Origin: Puccinia triticina
Lineage: Eukaryota; Basidiomycota; Pucciniomycetes; Pucciniales; Pucciniaceae
Direction of reading: 5' to 3'
Assembly: GCF_026914185.1 (NCBI RefSeq)
Contig: NC_070567.1
Coordinates: 3,436,001-3,500,000 of the forward strand
DNA: 64,000 bases
Position numbers and translations under genes: made by a program. Below are positions 21,986 to 33,812 of the stretch, one piece after another (position 1 is the first letter of the stretch; each line of letters starts with the position of its first letter). The notes beneath the pieces were generated by a model. The model searched no databases and was not told where the DNA came from. It worked only from the letters and a program-made list of their open reading frames with translations.

Positions 21986-22400
21986 CAGCTACGCTACGTG
22001 CGGCGGAAGCGTAGCGGGTTTGGGCCCGCTTTGCTAGCGCTTTTAGTAGCGGGTGGATTGCTACGCTTTTTGCCAATGGGTTTCAAAGAAAAAAACCGTA
22101 AATTTTGAGCAAGCTATTTCAGCGGCCCGTAGTGGAGAATTGTTCCACTATTTGCTAACTAGCGGGACCTTGAAAAAGCGGAAAATCACTCCAATTTTTG
22201 CTAAATAGCGGGAAAAAATGAGAAGAACATCGAGGGGAGGACATGAATCTTTGGATGGCAGCTTTTGGGTGGAGTGCTCTGCACTTTCACTGCGCGCCGC
22301 GCGTACTTTTTGACTGAGTATGACTGAAATTGGTCAAACACGTAGCGGAGCAGTGCGCTATCCGCTATTCTCAGCAAAAAGCCGCAAGAAGAGAGACAAA
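21986..22400. repeat. GTAGCGGG-motif cluster
   Basis: GCTACGC, AGCGTAGCGGG, TTTAGTAGCGGG, AACTAGCGGG and AATAGCGGG occur densely. Same motif family as 37242-37728, but clear inverted ends were not found. Confidence 0.5.
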
Positions 22401-22539
22401 AATGGGTCTTGCCGCTATTTTGCTTTTCACCAGGAAAACAATTTAGTCACTTGATGGCAAGTGACTTGATGCAGCTTTGGTTTCTGCGCCAGACCTGCTC
22501 CAGCTATGCTCCAAGTCTGCTCCACCTAGAGATGGCAAA

Positions 22540-22960
22540 TGGGTACTCGTTGGCGGGTACCTGTTTGGCCCTAAAGGTACCCGCCAGCGGGTTCCGGGTG
22601 CCGGTGCAGGTGTCCAGAATTCTGATGGGGAGGACGGCTGGTACCTGGAAAGGTACCCGCAGGTCAGCCGGTCATTGAAGAGGATAAAACCTCTCAATGA
22701 ACAGTCAGACAGTCATTGAAGAGGATAAAGCCTCTCAATGACCGGTCAGCCAATCATGGAAGAGGATAAAACCTCTCAAAGACCGGTCAGCCTGTCAGAT
22801 ACCTCTTGATGACCGACTGACCAGTCATCAAAGAGGATAAAACCTCTCAATGAACGGTCAGCCGGTCATTGAAGAGGCTACACTCTTGATGAACAGGCTA
22901 CCAGCTGACCGGTCATTGAAGAGGCTACACTTTTGATGACCGGCTGACCGGTAGTCCCTT
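22540..22960. repeat. GGTACC cluster followed by GACCGGTCA hairpin cluster
   Basis: 22540-22670 has five GGTACC(C) words. 22670-22950 repeats GTCATTGAAGAGGATAAAACC and CTCTCAATGACCGGTCAGCC in alternation, the same family as the 34.6-kb array. Confidence 0.65.
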
Positions 22961-23036
22961 AAGGAGGTAGCATTGCCAGTGGAATTTAGTAAACACCAGA
23001 ATAACCTTGAATATCTGCCAATCTTGAATCTGCTCA

Positions 23037-23069
23037 GTTTCTCTCTCTCCTTCTCTCTCTCTCTCTCTA
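23037..23069 (+). repeat. (CT)n microsatellite
   Basis: TTTCTCTCTCTCCTTCTCTC continues as a nearly pure CT run. No gene is nearby. Confidence 0.8.
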
Positions 23070-24630
23070 ATATTTGTAATTTCTTTATCCCAAGAAATCC
23101 AAATATTGCCCCCCTTTTTTCTTGTGTCCTGCTGTCACTATAGAGACTCAGGCTCACAGACAAAGCACACTCTGCTATAGGAGTGTGCCAAAGCACAGTC
23201 CGTTATAGGTAGAGTATTATCCTCATGGGACATTGGACAAGCAGTAAAGACGGCAAAGACACATGTTTGCTTCCGACCGTCCAAGTTTGATTGGAGCTCT
23301 GCTCTTGCATTTTCATTAACCTTAAACAGCGTCCACGAGAACCTCTACTCCATTCCAATAGAGGTCATCACAATTCCGCCTGCTCCAGGATTCAAGTTGA
23401 GCTTGAAATTTTGAGGTAAATTAAACCTTTGTCCGCCGATTCAGGCGTAGCAGGCATGAGGTCATAGAGAAATAGTCAACCCCTTGAGCGCAAATTAATT
23501 GCAATTTGAGTTGTGGTTTTCCTAGATGCTTGCCGTAACCACTCCATTTGTATTGATGCTTTCCAGTAGGTACGCCTTGCACCAGGTTGATGATTATGAA
23601 TTTTTAACCATCTTGGAAACTGATACTACGCCCTGATTGCTAAAGATGTGACTGTTTGATGAAATTTGTCTAGCTGATTATACACCACGGGGGCAAAGAA
23701 AGTTTTTGGAGACCATTTTGAAACATCCTTGTTTTTGAGTTAATGGATTCCAAAAATGTTTTTGGTTTGTGTATGGTAAAATATTCTTTTCCATCACCAT
23801 AGCACATGGTGAAAGGCTGAGGAAGACGGTTCAGGTTTAAAGTGGAAATCATACTGAGCCATCATGCTGTCTGGCCCCTAAGGAATACCTAAGTCTCGAG
23901 TTATGTCAGGTTAGGGACCGTCCTAATCTTTAAGCCGGCAAGATTTCCGCAAGACATCAATATTTCATGATGCGTTTAGGTGTCTTTCTTTCCGTGCAAT
24001 GATTCTTCCATCTATCACATACTTTTTGTATGCCAAATTGTGTCCTCTCCTAATTATTACTCTCTGGTCTCGATCTACTGCATTTTAATTTTGCCAACCG
24101 ACACGCAGCGTCTCAGGCTCTCGATCTGCCAAGGCTGTATCAAAAAGTCTACTATTTAACATGCAATATTTATTTCCTGTATCCTGATCTCATGTGAATG
24201 CTTTTTGTGCTGGTTTCTAGATAGAGCCTGGATGCAGATTTTGAAGGCCAACCACCCGTGGTAAATGCCAAGCACATTCGTTGCCGCATTCCGTTCATAA
24301 ACATATGTATCTTCGGCGCCTACGGGTGATATTTATGTATCTCCAATGCACCGTTATATATAGGGATTGAGCATGAAACTGAATATTTAGAGGTCATGCG
24401 GAGCTGTTTTTTGCTTATCACGGGAGCATGGAGGGCACGTTTTTCTCGATCATATCCAATCAGGGCGTATATACAAGCATCATATGCATGACAACACGGT
24501 ACTTTTAAGTTATGTGAGTTATGTACTCTTGAACTGAGTGTCTTTCCATTCGCAGTAAATCTTGAGGATGGATTTTCCCAACTAAACCCAATTGCCTGGA
24601 GAATGGCTCGCAGCTCGCCGGGTGCACTGA
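23070..24630. other. Gene-free interval
   Basis: AT-rich, no coding frame above background and no repeat recognised. Confidence 0.4.
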
Positions 24631-24633
24631 CAG

Positions 24634-24710
24634 TCTGGCGCGAGCGGTCATGAAGCCGCTAGAGCGCTCCGCGCGGGGTCCGCGGGATCCTCCGTTCGAA
24701 CTCCGGGCGT
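24634..24710 (+). other. tRNA-like Pol III relic (possible SINE)
   Basis: TGGCGCGAGCGG resembles an A box with one extra base, and GTTCGAACTCC, about 58 bases downstream, matches a B box. The stems do not form properly and there is no terminator. Read as a degenerate SINE head rather than a tRNA gene. Confidence 0.3.
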
Positions 24711-25005
24711 TGCAGTCTGTTGCAGTAGAAAACTTCATGAAGCCAGCGCAATCAAAGTTAAGTTGGAATGCCCAGTCTTTGTGCTGTTCTGACTCAGCGT
24801 GTTCATGGCAATTTCAACTTGTGGAGGGTAAGGACAACATACTATCTTTGCACATCTCTTTGTAGTTCTGTTTTTATTTTTTATTTTTTGGCCGGCTAGT
24901 GACATACCAGAACATGAAAGAAAGGGATTTCATTGAATGATTGCTTGTAGATGCTTTGCGTCACCGGTGATCTTTAAGTTCTAAACAAGTCATCGAACCT
25001 ATCGA

Positions 25006-25383
25006 TTGTATTTAGGTGTACATAAAGGGAAGATGTACACATACAGGCCCTTGAAGTCTTGGCAGCCAAGCAGTGGCGGCGTCGCTCGGGCAAGGGGCAC
25101 TTTGGATAAACCTGACTTTGATATCTTCTTCGGAGGGGAATGTGTCATAGACACCACTAAATCATCACACAAAACTACCGGCGATGAAGCTCCGTGCTCT
25201 TGGGCCTGGTTTCAAAATGATCGAGTCCAGTTCCAAACCCTGATAATCAACGGGCGTCCCCATCTCCAGGGTATTCCTGACTCTTCTCAATCTTGCACAT
25301 TCTTGAGTCTTGCCTTGGAAGGGTTCGGACCCAGCTTTCGGACCGTGGGTCGCTTGGTCGTTCGATTCGAAGATGGTACATAA
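25006..25383 (+). CDS. Orphan open frame, weak candidate
   Basis: A 125-residue frame (MYLGVHKGKMYTYRPL...VVRFEDGT) with mixed composition, no low-complexity bias and no recognisable motif, signal peptide or membrane segment. The ATG at 25006 is a poor context and no introns are evident. It may be chance or a degraded gene. I list it because nothing else occupies this region. Confidence 0.15.
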   Translation: MYLGVHKGKMYTYRPLKSWQPSSGGVARARGTLDKPDFDIFFGGECVIDTTKSSHKTTGDEAPCSWAWFQNDRVQFQTLIINGRPHLQGIPDSSQSCTFLSLALEGFGPSFRTVGRLVVRFEDGT

Positions 25384-25389
25384 AACGCG

Positions 25390-27535
25390 AGCCTACAGCC
25401 TTACGCCACACTAAAAAAACTCGCCGATCTGCCTTTGGAATATGCCCGACTACATAAAATTTCAATCAAATTCTATGATATCATATTTATGAAGTTGTGT
25501 ACATACATATGTAAAAAGTGTGCATAACTGTTTTCCATCCTGTTCCTCATACATATGTAGTTGGATCATCCGGCAGCATGTGGACAGCCGACGGGTTGGG
25601 TGAGGGCGCGGGATTGAGATTTTGACAAAAAATTAGAAAAAGGGAAAGAAGTCATCAATGATTGATGGTACTATTCACTACTACTAAGCTACACATTTTA
25701 GGCAAACAACTTCAACCTCCTATATCCTCTTTGGAACTTGCTTTGTATTTCTGGATAACTTAAACCAACAACCAAATCCAAGCCGTCTCCGCTTGTTTCT
25801 CTCCTGCACACTTTTCCGGGCAGGACCTTGTTGCAGGGGGGCAACGAGGTCCTGACCGTAAATCCGGTGGTTCCTACTTGAGCGTAGGTTTTCACCGGGA
25901 TCGGTGTTCGGGTCTCAAGTGAGAGCTCCCTTGAAACCTCTTAAGGTTCCGTTGATCACCAGACGTGGCACGGCTATGGAATAGCTTCCTGAGCCGGGGA
26001 CCAGTGATCTAGAGAGTCTCTCCTCCTGGGGCAGAGAGGAAACCAAGGTGCCGCTGCTACAACAGCGGCAAGATGGGGGGATAGTGCTACACCTGCTACA
26101 CCTTGTAGAAAGCCCTTTGCAGCTCTATGGGTGGGTGGGTGGTCGAAAAATTTGTTGATCTAAGAGGAGATAAACTGAGAGATGGAGCTTCCGACGTGCT
26201 TTCGATGTGAGAACTCTGCTCGGGGATGGAGAAGCTTAAGGTTATTTATTAAGCTGAGTCGTCCTGGGTGTAGAGTGCGCGTGTGGTTCACGGGCCTCCT
26301 CCCTGACTCCTCTACAACTCCCCGGTCTGGCCTGCTCCACCGCTCGCGTGCTTGGACCTAGGCGACCTCTCCTAGCAGTCCGGTCATCGTCTATGAAAGC
26401 ATGCCACTAGGCCAACCAAAACCTCACAAGGCAAATGTACATCATCATAGATGATGGTGAAGCCGCTACGCTGCAGAAAGCGCAGCAAGTGTAGCGGAAA
26501 GCACAACAGCTTTGTGGGCCCACTTTCTTGTAATTATTGTCTTTTCCAAGAAGTTTGGACCTTTTCCAATCTTTTTTCTTTTGGTGTGTGGGTTTATTTT
26601 TGATTTTTAGGTTAACTTTTGGCTGGAGTATCCCACAGCCCTCATGTCCTTTGCAGGTTGTGTAACGGTCTGGTGCTCAGTTGGCCCCTCCGTTTGGGCA
26701 GAGCAAAGCGGTCTATCACCATGAGCCGTGGTTGGAGGGGTCAACAAGCAGCTCTGGTTCCAAATATGATCTAAGTTTTTCATGAAATCTACTCCAAGAC
26801 CATCTTCTCAAGGATGATGGCTCTGGGTTTCAATTTAGCCTTGGGCTGTATCTGACACCTGTCAAATCAAAAATCGGATTATATGTGAAAGATATGTGAT
26901 TTGCAAAGGATTTTCAAAAACATTTTTTTAATTTCTGTCCAAGCTTCTTGGAAAAGACAATATGTGTTTTTACCGGGAGCACAGCGGCAGGTGGGCGTGA
27001 TCCACCAAGCAGCATCTAAATGGCACTCATGGGCAAGGCACAGAGTGTGGCCGCAGACAACCAAGTGACCCATGAGGCAGTGTCCAGTGGCCGCGGGCTC
27101 GATAGTCATTATGTAAGTGTTCCACCTTTGCCCCACCTGATGCCGGGGACAGCATCAGGTGGACAGAAAATCAACCAGCCCAGATCCTTGCTTCGGCCCT
27201 GGGAGCGCCGCCCTGTGGTCTCAAACCCCCAACCCAAGGCGCCGGGACTCAGGGCCCCAAAAAAGGATCTGGAAGACATCTTTCTCATTAGTGTTCTTCC
27301 TTTCCTGCCTGTTTTCTGTTTTCTGTTTTCTCTCATGTCACACTCAGTAACACCTCATCTTGTATGTAGTCTAGGTCAGCAGGCCAGGCACAGAATTCTC
27401 TCTTTCATCATCCTTCCGCATACTGTTATGTCTGGCCTGGGTCAGTGTTTTTCCTTTCTTCATAGTATGTAATTAGCTGACCATCCTCCCAAGTACTGTC
27501 CTGTCTGGCCTAGTTCGTTGCAACATCGGGCAGAT
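25390..27535. other. Gene-free interval with a small GTAGCG patch
   Basis: About 26460-26525 has GCTACGCTGCAG and GTGTAGCGGAAAGC words of the GTAGCG family. The rest shows no supported gene. Confidence 0.4.
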
Positions 27536-27699
27536 GTGAGGTGCGGATCCGCTAGAGAATTTCAAAACTTACCTGGGTACCATTTACACCGCCGGTACCC
27601 GCGCAGTTTTTGCCAAAAAAGGGCACCCGGCACTGCATCCGGCAGCGCCTGGCGGGTACCACAGGTCTTTAAGGCGGGTACCAGCGGTACCTGCCAGCT

Positions 27700-28010
27700 T
27701 TTTTCATCAAAAAGGTCACCAAGAGGTTTCCTTGATGACCGGATTGGACGTGTCATCAAGAGGTCCTCCCCTCGATGACCAGAACAGGTCAGTCATTGAG
27801 GGGAGGACCTCTCAATGACCAGAACAGCAATGACCAACATGTTCCGGTCATCAAACAGGTTGGTCATGGTCATTGAGGGTGCTCCCCCAACGGCCAGCAC
27901 GCACTTTTCATTGAGGGGAGTAACAACTCCCCTCAATGATTGCACCAGGGACCGTCCTTGATGGCCGGTCCTGGCCAATGACCGGTCTCAGTCATCAAGG
28001 GCAGCTCAAA
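27700..28010. repeat. GAGGTCCTCCCCTCGATGACC-type hairpin cluster
   Basis: TCATTGAGGGGAGGACCTC and its reverse alternate with GACCAGAACA spacers over 300 bp, another arm-sequence variant of the GTCATTGAG palindrome family. Confidence 0.6.
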
Positions 28011-28034
28011 GTGGGCCAAGGTTTACCTGATTTA

Positions 28035-28236
28035 TGTTATGGTCTGTTCTGTGGAGAGGAAGATGGAGTCTGGGTTCTGGGGTTCTGGGGGTTCCGGATC
28101 CAAGATGGTAGATTGCAGGATGAGGAAGAGGCTTGGATCTCCAGCCTCTCAAACCTTGAGTATGGTCCGTGACATGTACGTGTAGTCTATGTACATGTGA
28201 GTCTGCGCTGCGGAGTCCGCGCTACGGCTCATAACA
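28035..28236 (-). repeat. 3' LTR of chromovirus
   Basis: 202 bp. Matches the other LTR except for a 14-bp local duplication (GCGGAGTCCGC region near 28208-28222) and a few substitutions. It ends with the 7-bp inverted repeat TGTTATG/CATAACA. Confidence 0.9.
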
Positions 28237-28252
28237 TTATCCCCCCTTTAAT
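28237..28252 (-). other. Polypurine tract of chromovirus
   Basis: On the minus strand AAAGGGGGGATAA sits directly upstream of the 3' LTR start, as needed for plus-strand DNA priming. Confidence 0.75.
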
Positions 28253-28380
28253 GCCCAAGCCGCCCCCTTTTCTGGTTGATCAATGAGAAAAAATAAAAAA
28301 ATAAAAAAATCCTCCTCTTTTGGCTCTGCATTCTGTCCCCGGGCAGCATTAAAAAACCCAGTGGGAAAAAGCTTGCCCTC

Positions 28381-31300
28381 TCACTTTCTTCTCCGCATCC
28401 TCCGATGCCTGGCCGCCGCCTCCGGAAATTTCAAGTTAAACTCCGCCACCAGGTCTCTGCTGTTTTTCAAGTTTGCCTCCGGCTCCCAAGAATTCTCCGC
28501 CGGTCCAAATCCGCGCCAGCTGACAAGGTATTGAGTCGTCCGCCCTCTCCGTCGGCTGTCCAGTATTCCGTCGACCTCCCACTCATCTCCGCCGTTGACT
28601 GTTACTGGCTCCAGGGTCCGCCGCTGTCGGTGGGCGATCTCGTCGGGCTTGTGTTTGCGGAGTACTGACACGTGGAAAACTGGGTGGACTCCCTGCATGG
28701 AAAGCGGAAGGTTCAGTTTGTAAGCGGAGGTTGAAATTCTGCTAGATATTGGGAATGGTCCAAGCCAGCGGTGTTCCAATTTGGGGCTGGGGCGTGTTGT
28801 CGAGATATTGCGCCCATCTAGCCAAACCTCGTCTCCACTGTTCCATTCCGGTGTTTTCCGCACTCCGCGGTCAAACTGGCTTTTCATGGCCTCCTGCGCC
28901 GCTTCTAGACAGTGCTTCAGTTCGTCCTGTACCTCCGCAAGCTGGCGGAGTCGCTCCGCCACTGCCGGTACACACTGCTCCGCCGATGGAATTCCGCTGT
29001 ACGATGGGTTGAACCCGTAATTTGCCTTGAATGGTGACACCCCTGTTGACGTGTGATCGTTGTTGTTGTAAGCAAACTCCGCCGTTGCCAGGAGCGGAGC
29101 CCAATCGTCCTGTTGATAGCCCACAAAATGGCAGAGATATTGCTCCACCGCTTTGTTTGCGATTTCCGACTGTCTGTCTGTCCTTGGATGGTACGCCGTA
29201 GATGGTTGGAGGCGGATGCGGAGTCTGTTGTCCAATTCCCGCGTGATTTGGGATACGAAAATGCTCCCTCGGTCGGAAACAATAGTCTTCGGAGTGCCGT
29301 GGAGTTTCCAAACGTGTTCCGCCATCAGGTCCGCTAACTGCTCCGCATTCATGGACTTCCTGCAGGGGATAAAGTGTGCCATCTTTGTCAGACGGTCAAC
29401 AACAGTCAGTATGCTGTCGTGGGAGCGGGATTCCGGCAAGTCTGTGATGAGGTCATAGCTGATGTCCGTCCACGGCCCCGCCGGAATTGGTAGCGGCTCC
29501 AGTGTCCCAAATGGCTATTGCGTTGATGCCTTAACTCTTTGACAAGAATCACATCCATCCACGTATTGGTTGACGAACTTCTTCTGGCCGTTCCACACAA
29601 AACTCCGTCGGACCAGGGCGAGGGTGCGGGATCGGCCTGGGTGGCCCGCCGCTTTGGTGTCGTGTCGGCTCTTCAAGATCTTGGTCCGCAGTGCTGGGTC
29701 CGCCGGTACCACTATCCGCCCTTTGTCATACAAGATGCCATCAGTCTCCGTGTATCTGTTCCGGTTTCCTGTGGGGGTTTTCAAGGATTCTATCCATCCG
29801 GTCAGTTGGGCATTGAGTGGGGTCAATTCTCTGATTCTTGTAATGATCTCCGCATCAGCCATCGCCAGTTCATTTTCCGCTCCGTGCTCCGCACCTATCC
29901 CCAGTACGTCTACCTCAAACCAGTGCTCCGCCTCCGCCAAGTCAATAGATTCGTCCTCGAACCAGGATTCAAACTCCGATATCTCCGCAAAAGTCCGCTC
30001 CGTGGTGTTATTGGGCTTCAGCAGCTGTCCAAAGGTCAGTTTTTCACCAGGGGCGGGGGCTAGGTCCGGTCTTCTTGATAGGGCATCGGGTTTGGTGGCT
30101 TGGCGGCCCGGGCGGAAGATGATTTCAAAATCAAAGCAACCCATGGTCTCCGCCCACCGCGCCTGTCTCCGAGTGAGCTCCTTGGTGGTCATGAAGCTTT
30201 CTAGGTTCCGGTGGTCCGTGTAAACAATGGCGGTCAGGCGGTGCGGGTTTCCTTCCAGGTACTGCCGCCACTCCTTGAAAGCGGCAACAATGGCCAATAG
30301 TTCCTTGTCAAAGATCTCGTAGTTCTTCTCCGCCTGCACCAATGATCGGGATAAGTAAGCGACGGGGTGGAGTTCTTTGTCTTTGTTGCAGACTTGAGAC
30401 AAGACTGCTCCAAGCGCGAAGTCGGAGCAGTCACATTCCAGGATAAAGGGCTTGTACGGGTCCGCAATCTTAAGTATCGGAGCGGAGGTAAAGGCGGTCT
30501 TTAGGCATTCGAAAGCGGAGTTACATTTGTCATCCCAGACAAAGGGGTTTTTTGCTTTGGTCAGGTTGTGTAGAGGTCTGGTCTTCCCTGAGAAGTGGTC
30601 AATGAACCGGCGGTAAAAGTTGGAGAATCCGATGAACCGCTGAAGTTCCGTAACGTTCCGCGGTGCGGGCCACTCCGTCACCGCCTTCACTTTTGCGGGG
30701 TCCATTCTAATCCGGTTGCACGCAATTAAGAGTCCAAGATATTCCACCTCCGGTTTCGAAAATTTACATTTCTCCGGTTTCAGCCATAATTGATGCTTGC
30801 TCAGGGTCTCCAGGATTCCGTTGACTGCCGCCGTGTGATCGGAGCCTTTCTGTGTGTATACCATAATGTCATCCAGGTATGCAGCGGTGTCCTTTCCAAT
30901 TCGTCCAAGTAGAATGTCCTGCATGAAGTATTGAAAGTATCCCGGTGCTCCTGTGGGTCCAAACGGCATGGTGAGCGGAGCAAATTGCCCCGCCTTGCAG
31001 ATGAACGCTAGCTTATCCTCATCTCCCTCCGCCACTCGGAGGTTTCCGTAGGCGTTGCGGAGGTCCAGCTTCGTGAAGGTGTTGGCGTCTAGCAGGCTGT
31101 CAACCAGGTCCATGGTCAGCGGAAGGGGGTAGCGGTTCTTCACTGTCAGTGCGTTGAGTTTTTGGTAGTCAAAACAGGGGCGGAGGTTTCCGTCCTTCTT
31201 TCCGGTGAATAGAACTGGGGCCGCCCATGGTGACGTGGTCCGCCGTATTGTTCCGCTGGCCAGTCCTTCCGCAATCAGTGTGTCGAGTGCCTGGTTCTCC

Positions 31301-32451
31301 GCCGGTGAAAGCGGAATGATCCGGCTTGCTTGCGGTGTGGCTCCGGGGACTAGGTCAACGCAGAAGTCATACTTTCTTCGTGGCGGTAGGCTCTTAGCGC
31401 TGGATTTCCGGAACATGTTGATGAATCGATGGTAGCACTGCGGGACAAGTTCTTCGACGGTCCGTGTTGCAATAGCGGCCTTTCCCGCCGCTGCTAGCCG
31501 GGCGGAGGTCGACCACGATGTCTTGGCGGCGCTAATCTCTGCAGTGTAAAGTTCTAGGAGAGAAATGGGCTTGCCAGCTGCTTAGGAAAATGATTGCGGA
31601 GAAACTTTATCGGACTCACATTGCGGGGGCGGTAAAATACACACCCCCTCGTCACAAATCCTAGCTTTCCCCATCATGGGCCCTTGGCCCTCTGTTGAGG
31701 ATGTTTGCGGAGTGGACGATACCGCCAAAGCGGTAGCAAAATTGTCGGCGGGGTTGGCGGGGTTCCATTCCAGGTGGGGGGGGGCGGGATTCCAGTCGGG
31801 GTGCGGAGTACTATCTACGGGGAGAAAAAGCTTGCCAGCCGTTTCAGGGAGTATGGAAGAGGGTAGTCTATCGAACTCACATTGCGGGGGCGGTAAAACA
31901 CACACCCCCTCGTCACGAATCCTAGCTTTCCCCATCATGGGCCCTTGGCCCTCTGTTGAGGATGTTTTCGGAGTGGACGAAGCTGCGGAGGCAGCTGCAA
32001 TGTCGGAGTGGTCGGAGCGGAGTGTGCGGGTGGTCCAGTCAATTTGGTGCCCGTGTTTGCGGATCCATGGCATCCCAAGGATGCCGTCGTACGTGTCTTT
32101 CAGTCGGATGATGATGAATTTTGAAGGGCGGGGTTCTTCGTCCAGGGTCAGGTCAATCTCATATGCCGCTTGGGATGTGGATCCATCGAATCCCGACACT
32201 ATCCGCTTTGAGGGGGTGGCGTTGCGGAGTAATCCCGCCGCGGCGGCGTAGGACTCACTCAACACATCATGGGTCGCTCCGGAATCAATCAAAAAGGAGG
32301 CAGGGGGTAAGGGGTTCTGGGGTGTGGCTCTGGGAGTTGTGATGGTGCAAGAGATGAAACATCTGGGATCAATTTCATTTCTGGTTAAAGTTTGACTAGC
32401 ACCAATACTACAAGACAACTCCGCCGTGCTCAGGAAAGGCACAACCTTCAT
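28381..32451 (-). pseudogene. Chromovirus Pro-Pol, interrupted by two stops
   Basis: One frame from ATG 32451 to stop at 28381, broken by TAA at about 31582-31584 and TAG at 29515-29517. The retropepsin site LIDSGATHDVLS lies near 32290. RT has LDLRNAYGNL, FGPTGAPGYFQ and the catalytic YLDD (about 30870). RNase H has LECDCSDFALGAVLSQ and YTDHRNLESF. Integrase has an HHCC finger (HDTKAAGHPGRS...CDSCQRV), then, beyond the TAG, the D-D-E core (TVVDRLTKMAHF, VSDRGSIF, SEIANKAVEQYL) and a GPY/F module (WLGPFPI). The C-terminus (about 28570-28420: WEVDGILDSRR, YLVSWRGFGPAENSWEP) is a chromodomain, which in this family steers insertion to particular chromatin. Both stops look like single-base decay because homology continues in frame across them. 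Confidence 0.9.
31610..31990 (-). repeat. 261-bp-period duplication inside the protease region
   Basis: A block of about 105 bp (ACTCACATTGCGGGGGCGGT to TTGAGGATGTTT-CGGAGTGG) occurs twice, 261 bp (87 codons) apart. It encodes STEGQGPMMGKARI twice. The spacing keeps the frame. Confidence 0.85.
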
Positions 32452-33434
32452 TCCTGAGCACCTCCATTTTTTGACGAGTCGGCCCGGCCTTTTCCGCCTT
32501 TATCCGCTGTTCCGCCTCCGCCTATTGCCGCCATCCCTTCCACTAATTGTCGGATCTGATCCTCCATTGCCGCAATCCTGGCGTTTCCGCGGCCTTTTCC
32601 CTTCTTGGTCGGACAGTCACGGGAGATGTGGCCCTGCGCTCCACATCGGAAGCAGAGTCCTTCCCGCATCATCCGGGCCTTCTCGGAGTCGGATAGCCGT
32701 CCGTTTAACGCCGAGAGGTCCATGGCGTCGGGGTCAATCTTCGGTTTGGTCGGCGCCGTTCCGCTCGCCGCTCCGCTCATTGCCGTGTTGAGCTCCAGGG
32801 CCAAGGTAGCAACCTCATTTATGGTTGTAAATGCGGTGCGGGAAACAATGAGCGCCATCTGGATGTCCCGCTTCAGACCTTGGCGGTACTGGCTGAGGAG
32901 AGTGGGGATTTCCCATCCCGCTGCGGAGGCGTGCTGGACGAAGGTGTGGGTGTAGTCCGCCACAGAGCCGGTCTGCTTCAGTGCTCGGAGGGCTCGTTCC
33001 GCCTTTGCTTTCTTTTCCGGGTCGAAAAACATGCCCCGGAAGGCCGCCGTGAACTCCGCGTAGGTCAGGGTGGGTGGTTCCACTGCTGCCTGGTCAAGGA
33101 ACGGGGCTGCCCACACGCCCGCGGGTCCGGTCATGTACGAGGACACAAAAAGGATTCGTGTTGTGTCGGTTGGGAACAAGTGCTTGTTCACAGTCATATA
33201 GATGCCGACCTGGCGGGCAAACGTCTCCGCCACCGCTCCGCGGTCTCCATTGAACTTGTTGGGTTGGGCGATCTTGGGGGTCTTGGTTGCGGTTGGGGGA
33301 GGGGGTGGGTTTGGAGTGCGGAGTGCGTCCTCCAACTTGGCCTCGGCCTGGCGGCGTTTTTCCTCCTCTTCGTTAGCCTTCTTGGTGATGTCCGCCAGTT
33401 GTTGTTGGAGTTTGGCGGCTTCGGAGGCATCCAT
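32448..33434 (-). CDS. Chromovirus Gag
   Basis: Intact 328-residue Gag. It has an N-terminal coiled-coil-like Gln/Lys/Glu-rich segment (residues 5-50), then a Ty3-type capsid domain (about 65-215, with KFNGDRGAVAETFARQV, YMTGPAGVWAAPFL and FFDPEKKAKAERALRALKQ). Near the C-terminus a CCHC zinc knuckle, CFRCGAQGHISRDC, is followed by Lys/Gly-rich sequence for RNA packaging. Its TGA overlaps the ATG of pro-pol as ATGA (32451-32448), so Pol is probably made by termination-reinitiation or a -1 shift. Gag forms the particle that encloses element RNA. No internal stop is seen although Pol is dead. Confidence 0.9.
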   Translation of the reverse strand: MDASEAAKLQQQLADITKKANEEEEKRRQAEAKLEDALRTPNPPPPPTATKTPKIAQPNKFNGDRGAVAETFARQVGIYMTVNKHLFPTDTTRILFVSSYMTGPAGVWAAPFLDQAAVEPPTLTYAEFTAAFRGMFFDPEKKAKAERALRALKQTGSVADYTHTFVQHASAAGWEIPTLLSQYRQGLKRDIQMALIVSRTAFTTINEVATLALELNTAMSGAASGTAPTKPKIDPDAMDLSALNGRLSDSEKARMMREGLCFRCGAQGHISRDCPTKKGKGRGNARIAAMEDQIRQLVEGMAAIGGGGTADKGGKGRADSSKNGGAQE

Positions 33435-33446
33435 TGTATTGCTGTG

Positions 33447-33572
33447 TGATGTCGGAGCGGGATATTCAAGGTTTCGGAGTCGGGATGTTCAAGGTTTTGA
33501 TGTCGGAGCGGGATGTTCAAGGTTTCGGAGTCGGGATGTTCAGGGTTTCGGAGTCGGAGCAATCTGATTCTT
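33447..33572 (-). repeat. Minisatellite in chromovirus leader
   Basis: Four to five copies of GGTTTCGGAGTCGGGATGTT-type units (about 27 bp) lie between the 5' LTR and gag. Confidence 0.75.
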
Positions 33573-33624
33573 GTTGGTCTGTTGGGTTCTTTGTCTTTGT
33601 CTCTGTTAAGTAGATCCTGCAATA

Positions 33625-33812
33625 TGGTATGGTCTGTTCTGTGGAGAGGAAGATGGAGTCTGGGTTCTGGGGTTCTGGGGGTTCTGGATCCAAGATGGTA
33701 GATTGCAGGATGAGGAAGAGGCTTGGATCTCCAGCCTCTCGAACCTTGAGTATGGTCCGTGACATGTACGTGTAGTCTATGTACATGTGAGTCTGCGCTA
33801 CGGCTCATAACA
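33625..33812 (-). repeat. 5' LTR of chromovirus
   Basis: 188 bp; starts TGTTATGAGCC on the minus strand and ends CATACCA, one change from the 3' copy. No TGG-type primer site follows directly, so the priming mechanism is not evident. Confidence 0.85.

Larger units (their letters stand above)
28035..33812 (-). mobile_element. Ty3/Gypsy chromovirus, near-complete
   Basis: 5.78-kb LTR retrotransposon on the minus strand: 5' LTR 33625-33812, leader, gag, pro, RT, RNase H, integrase with GPY/F module and chromodomain, polypurine tract, 3' LTR 28035-28236. LTRs start TGTTATG and end CATAACA (3' copy) or CATACCA (5' copy). The flanks ATTTA (28030-28034) and ATTAA (33813-33817) are a 5-bp target duplication with one mismatch. 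Two in-frame stops in the pro-pol frame make this copy non-coding for full Pol. It is inserted in a GGTACC-rich element. Confidence 0.9.
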
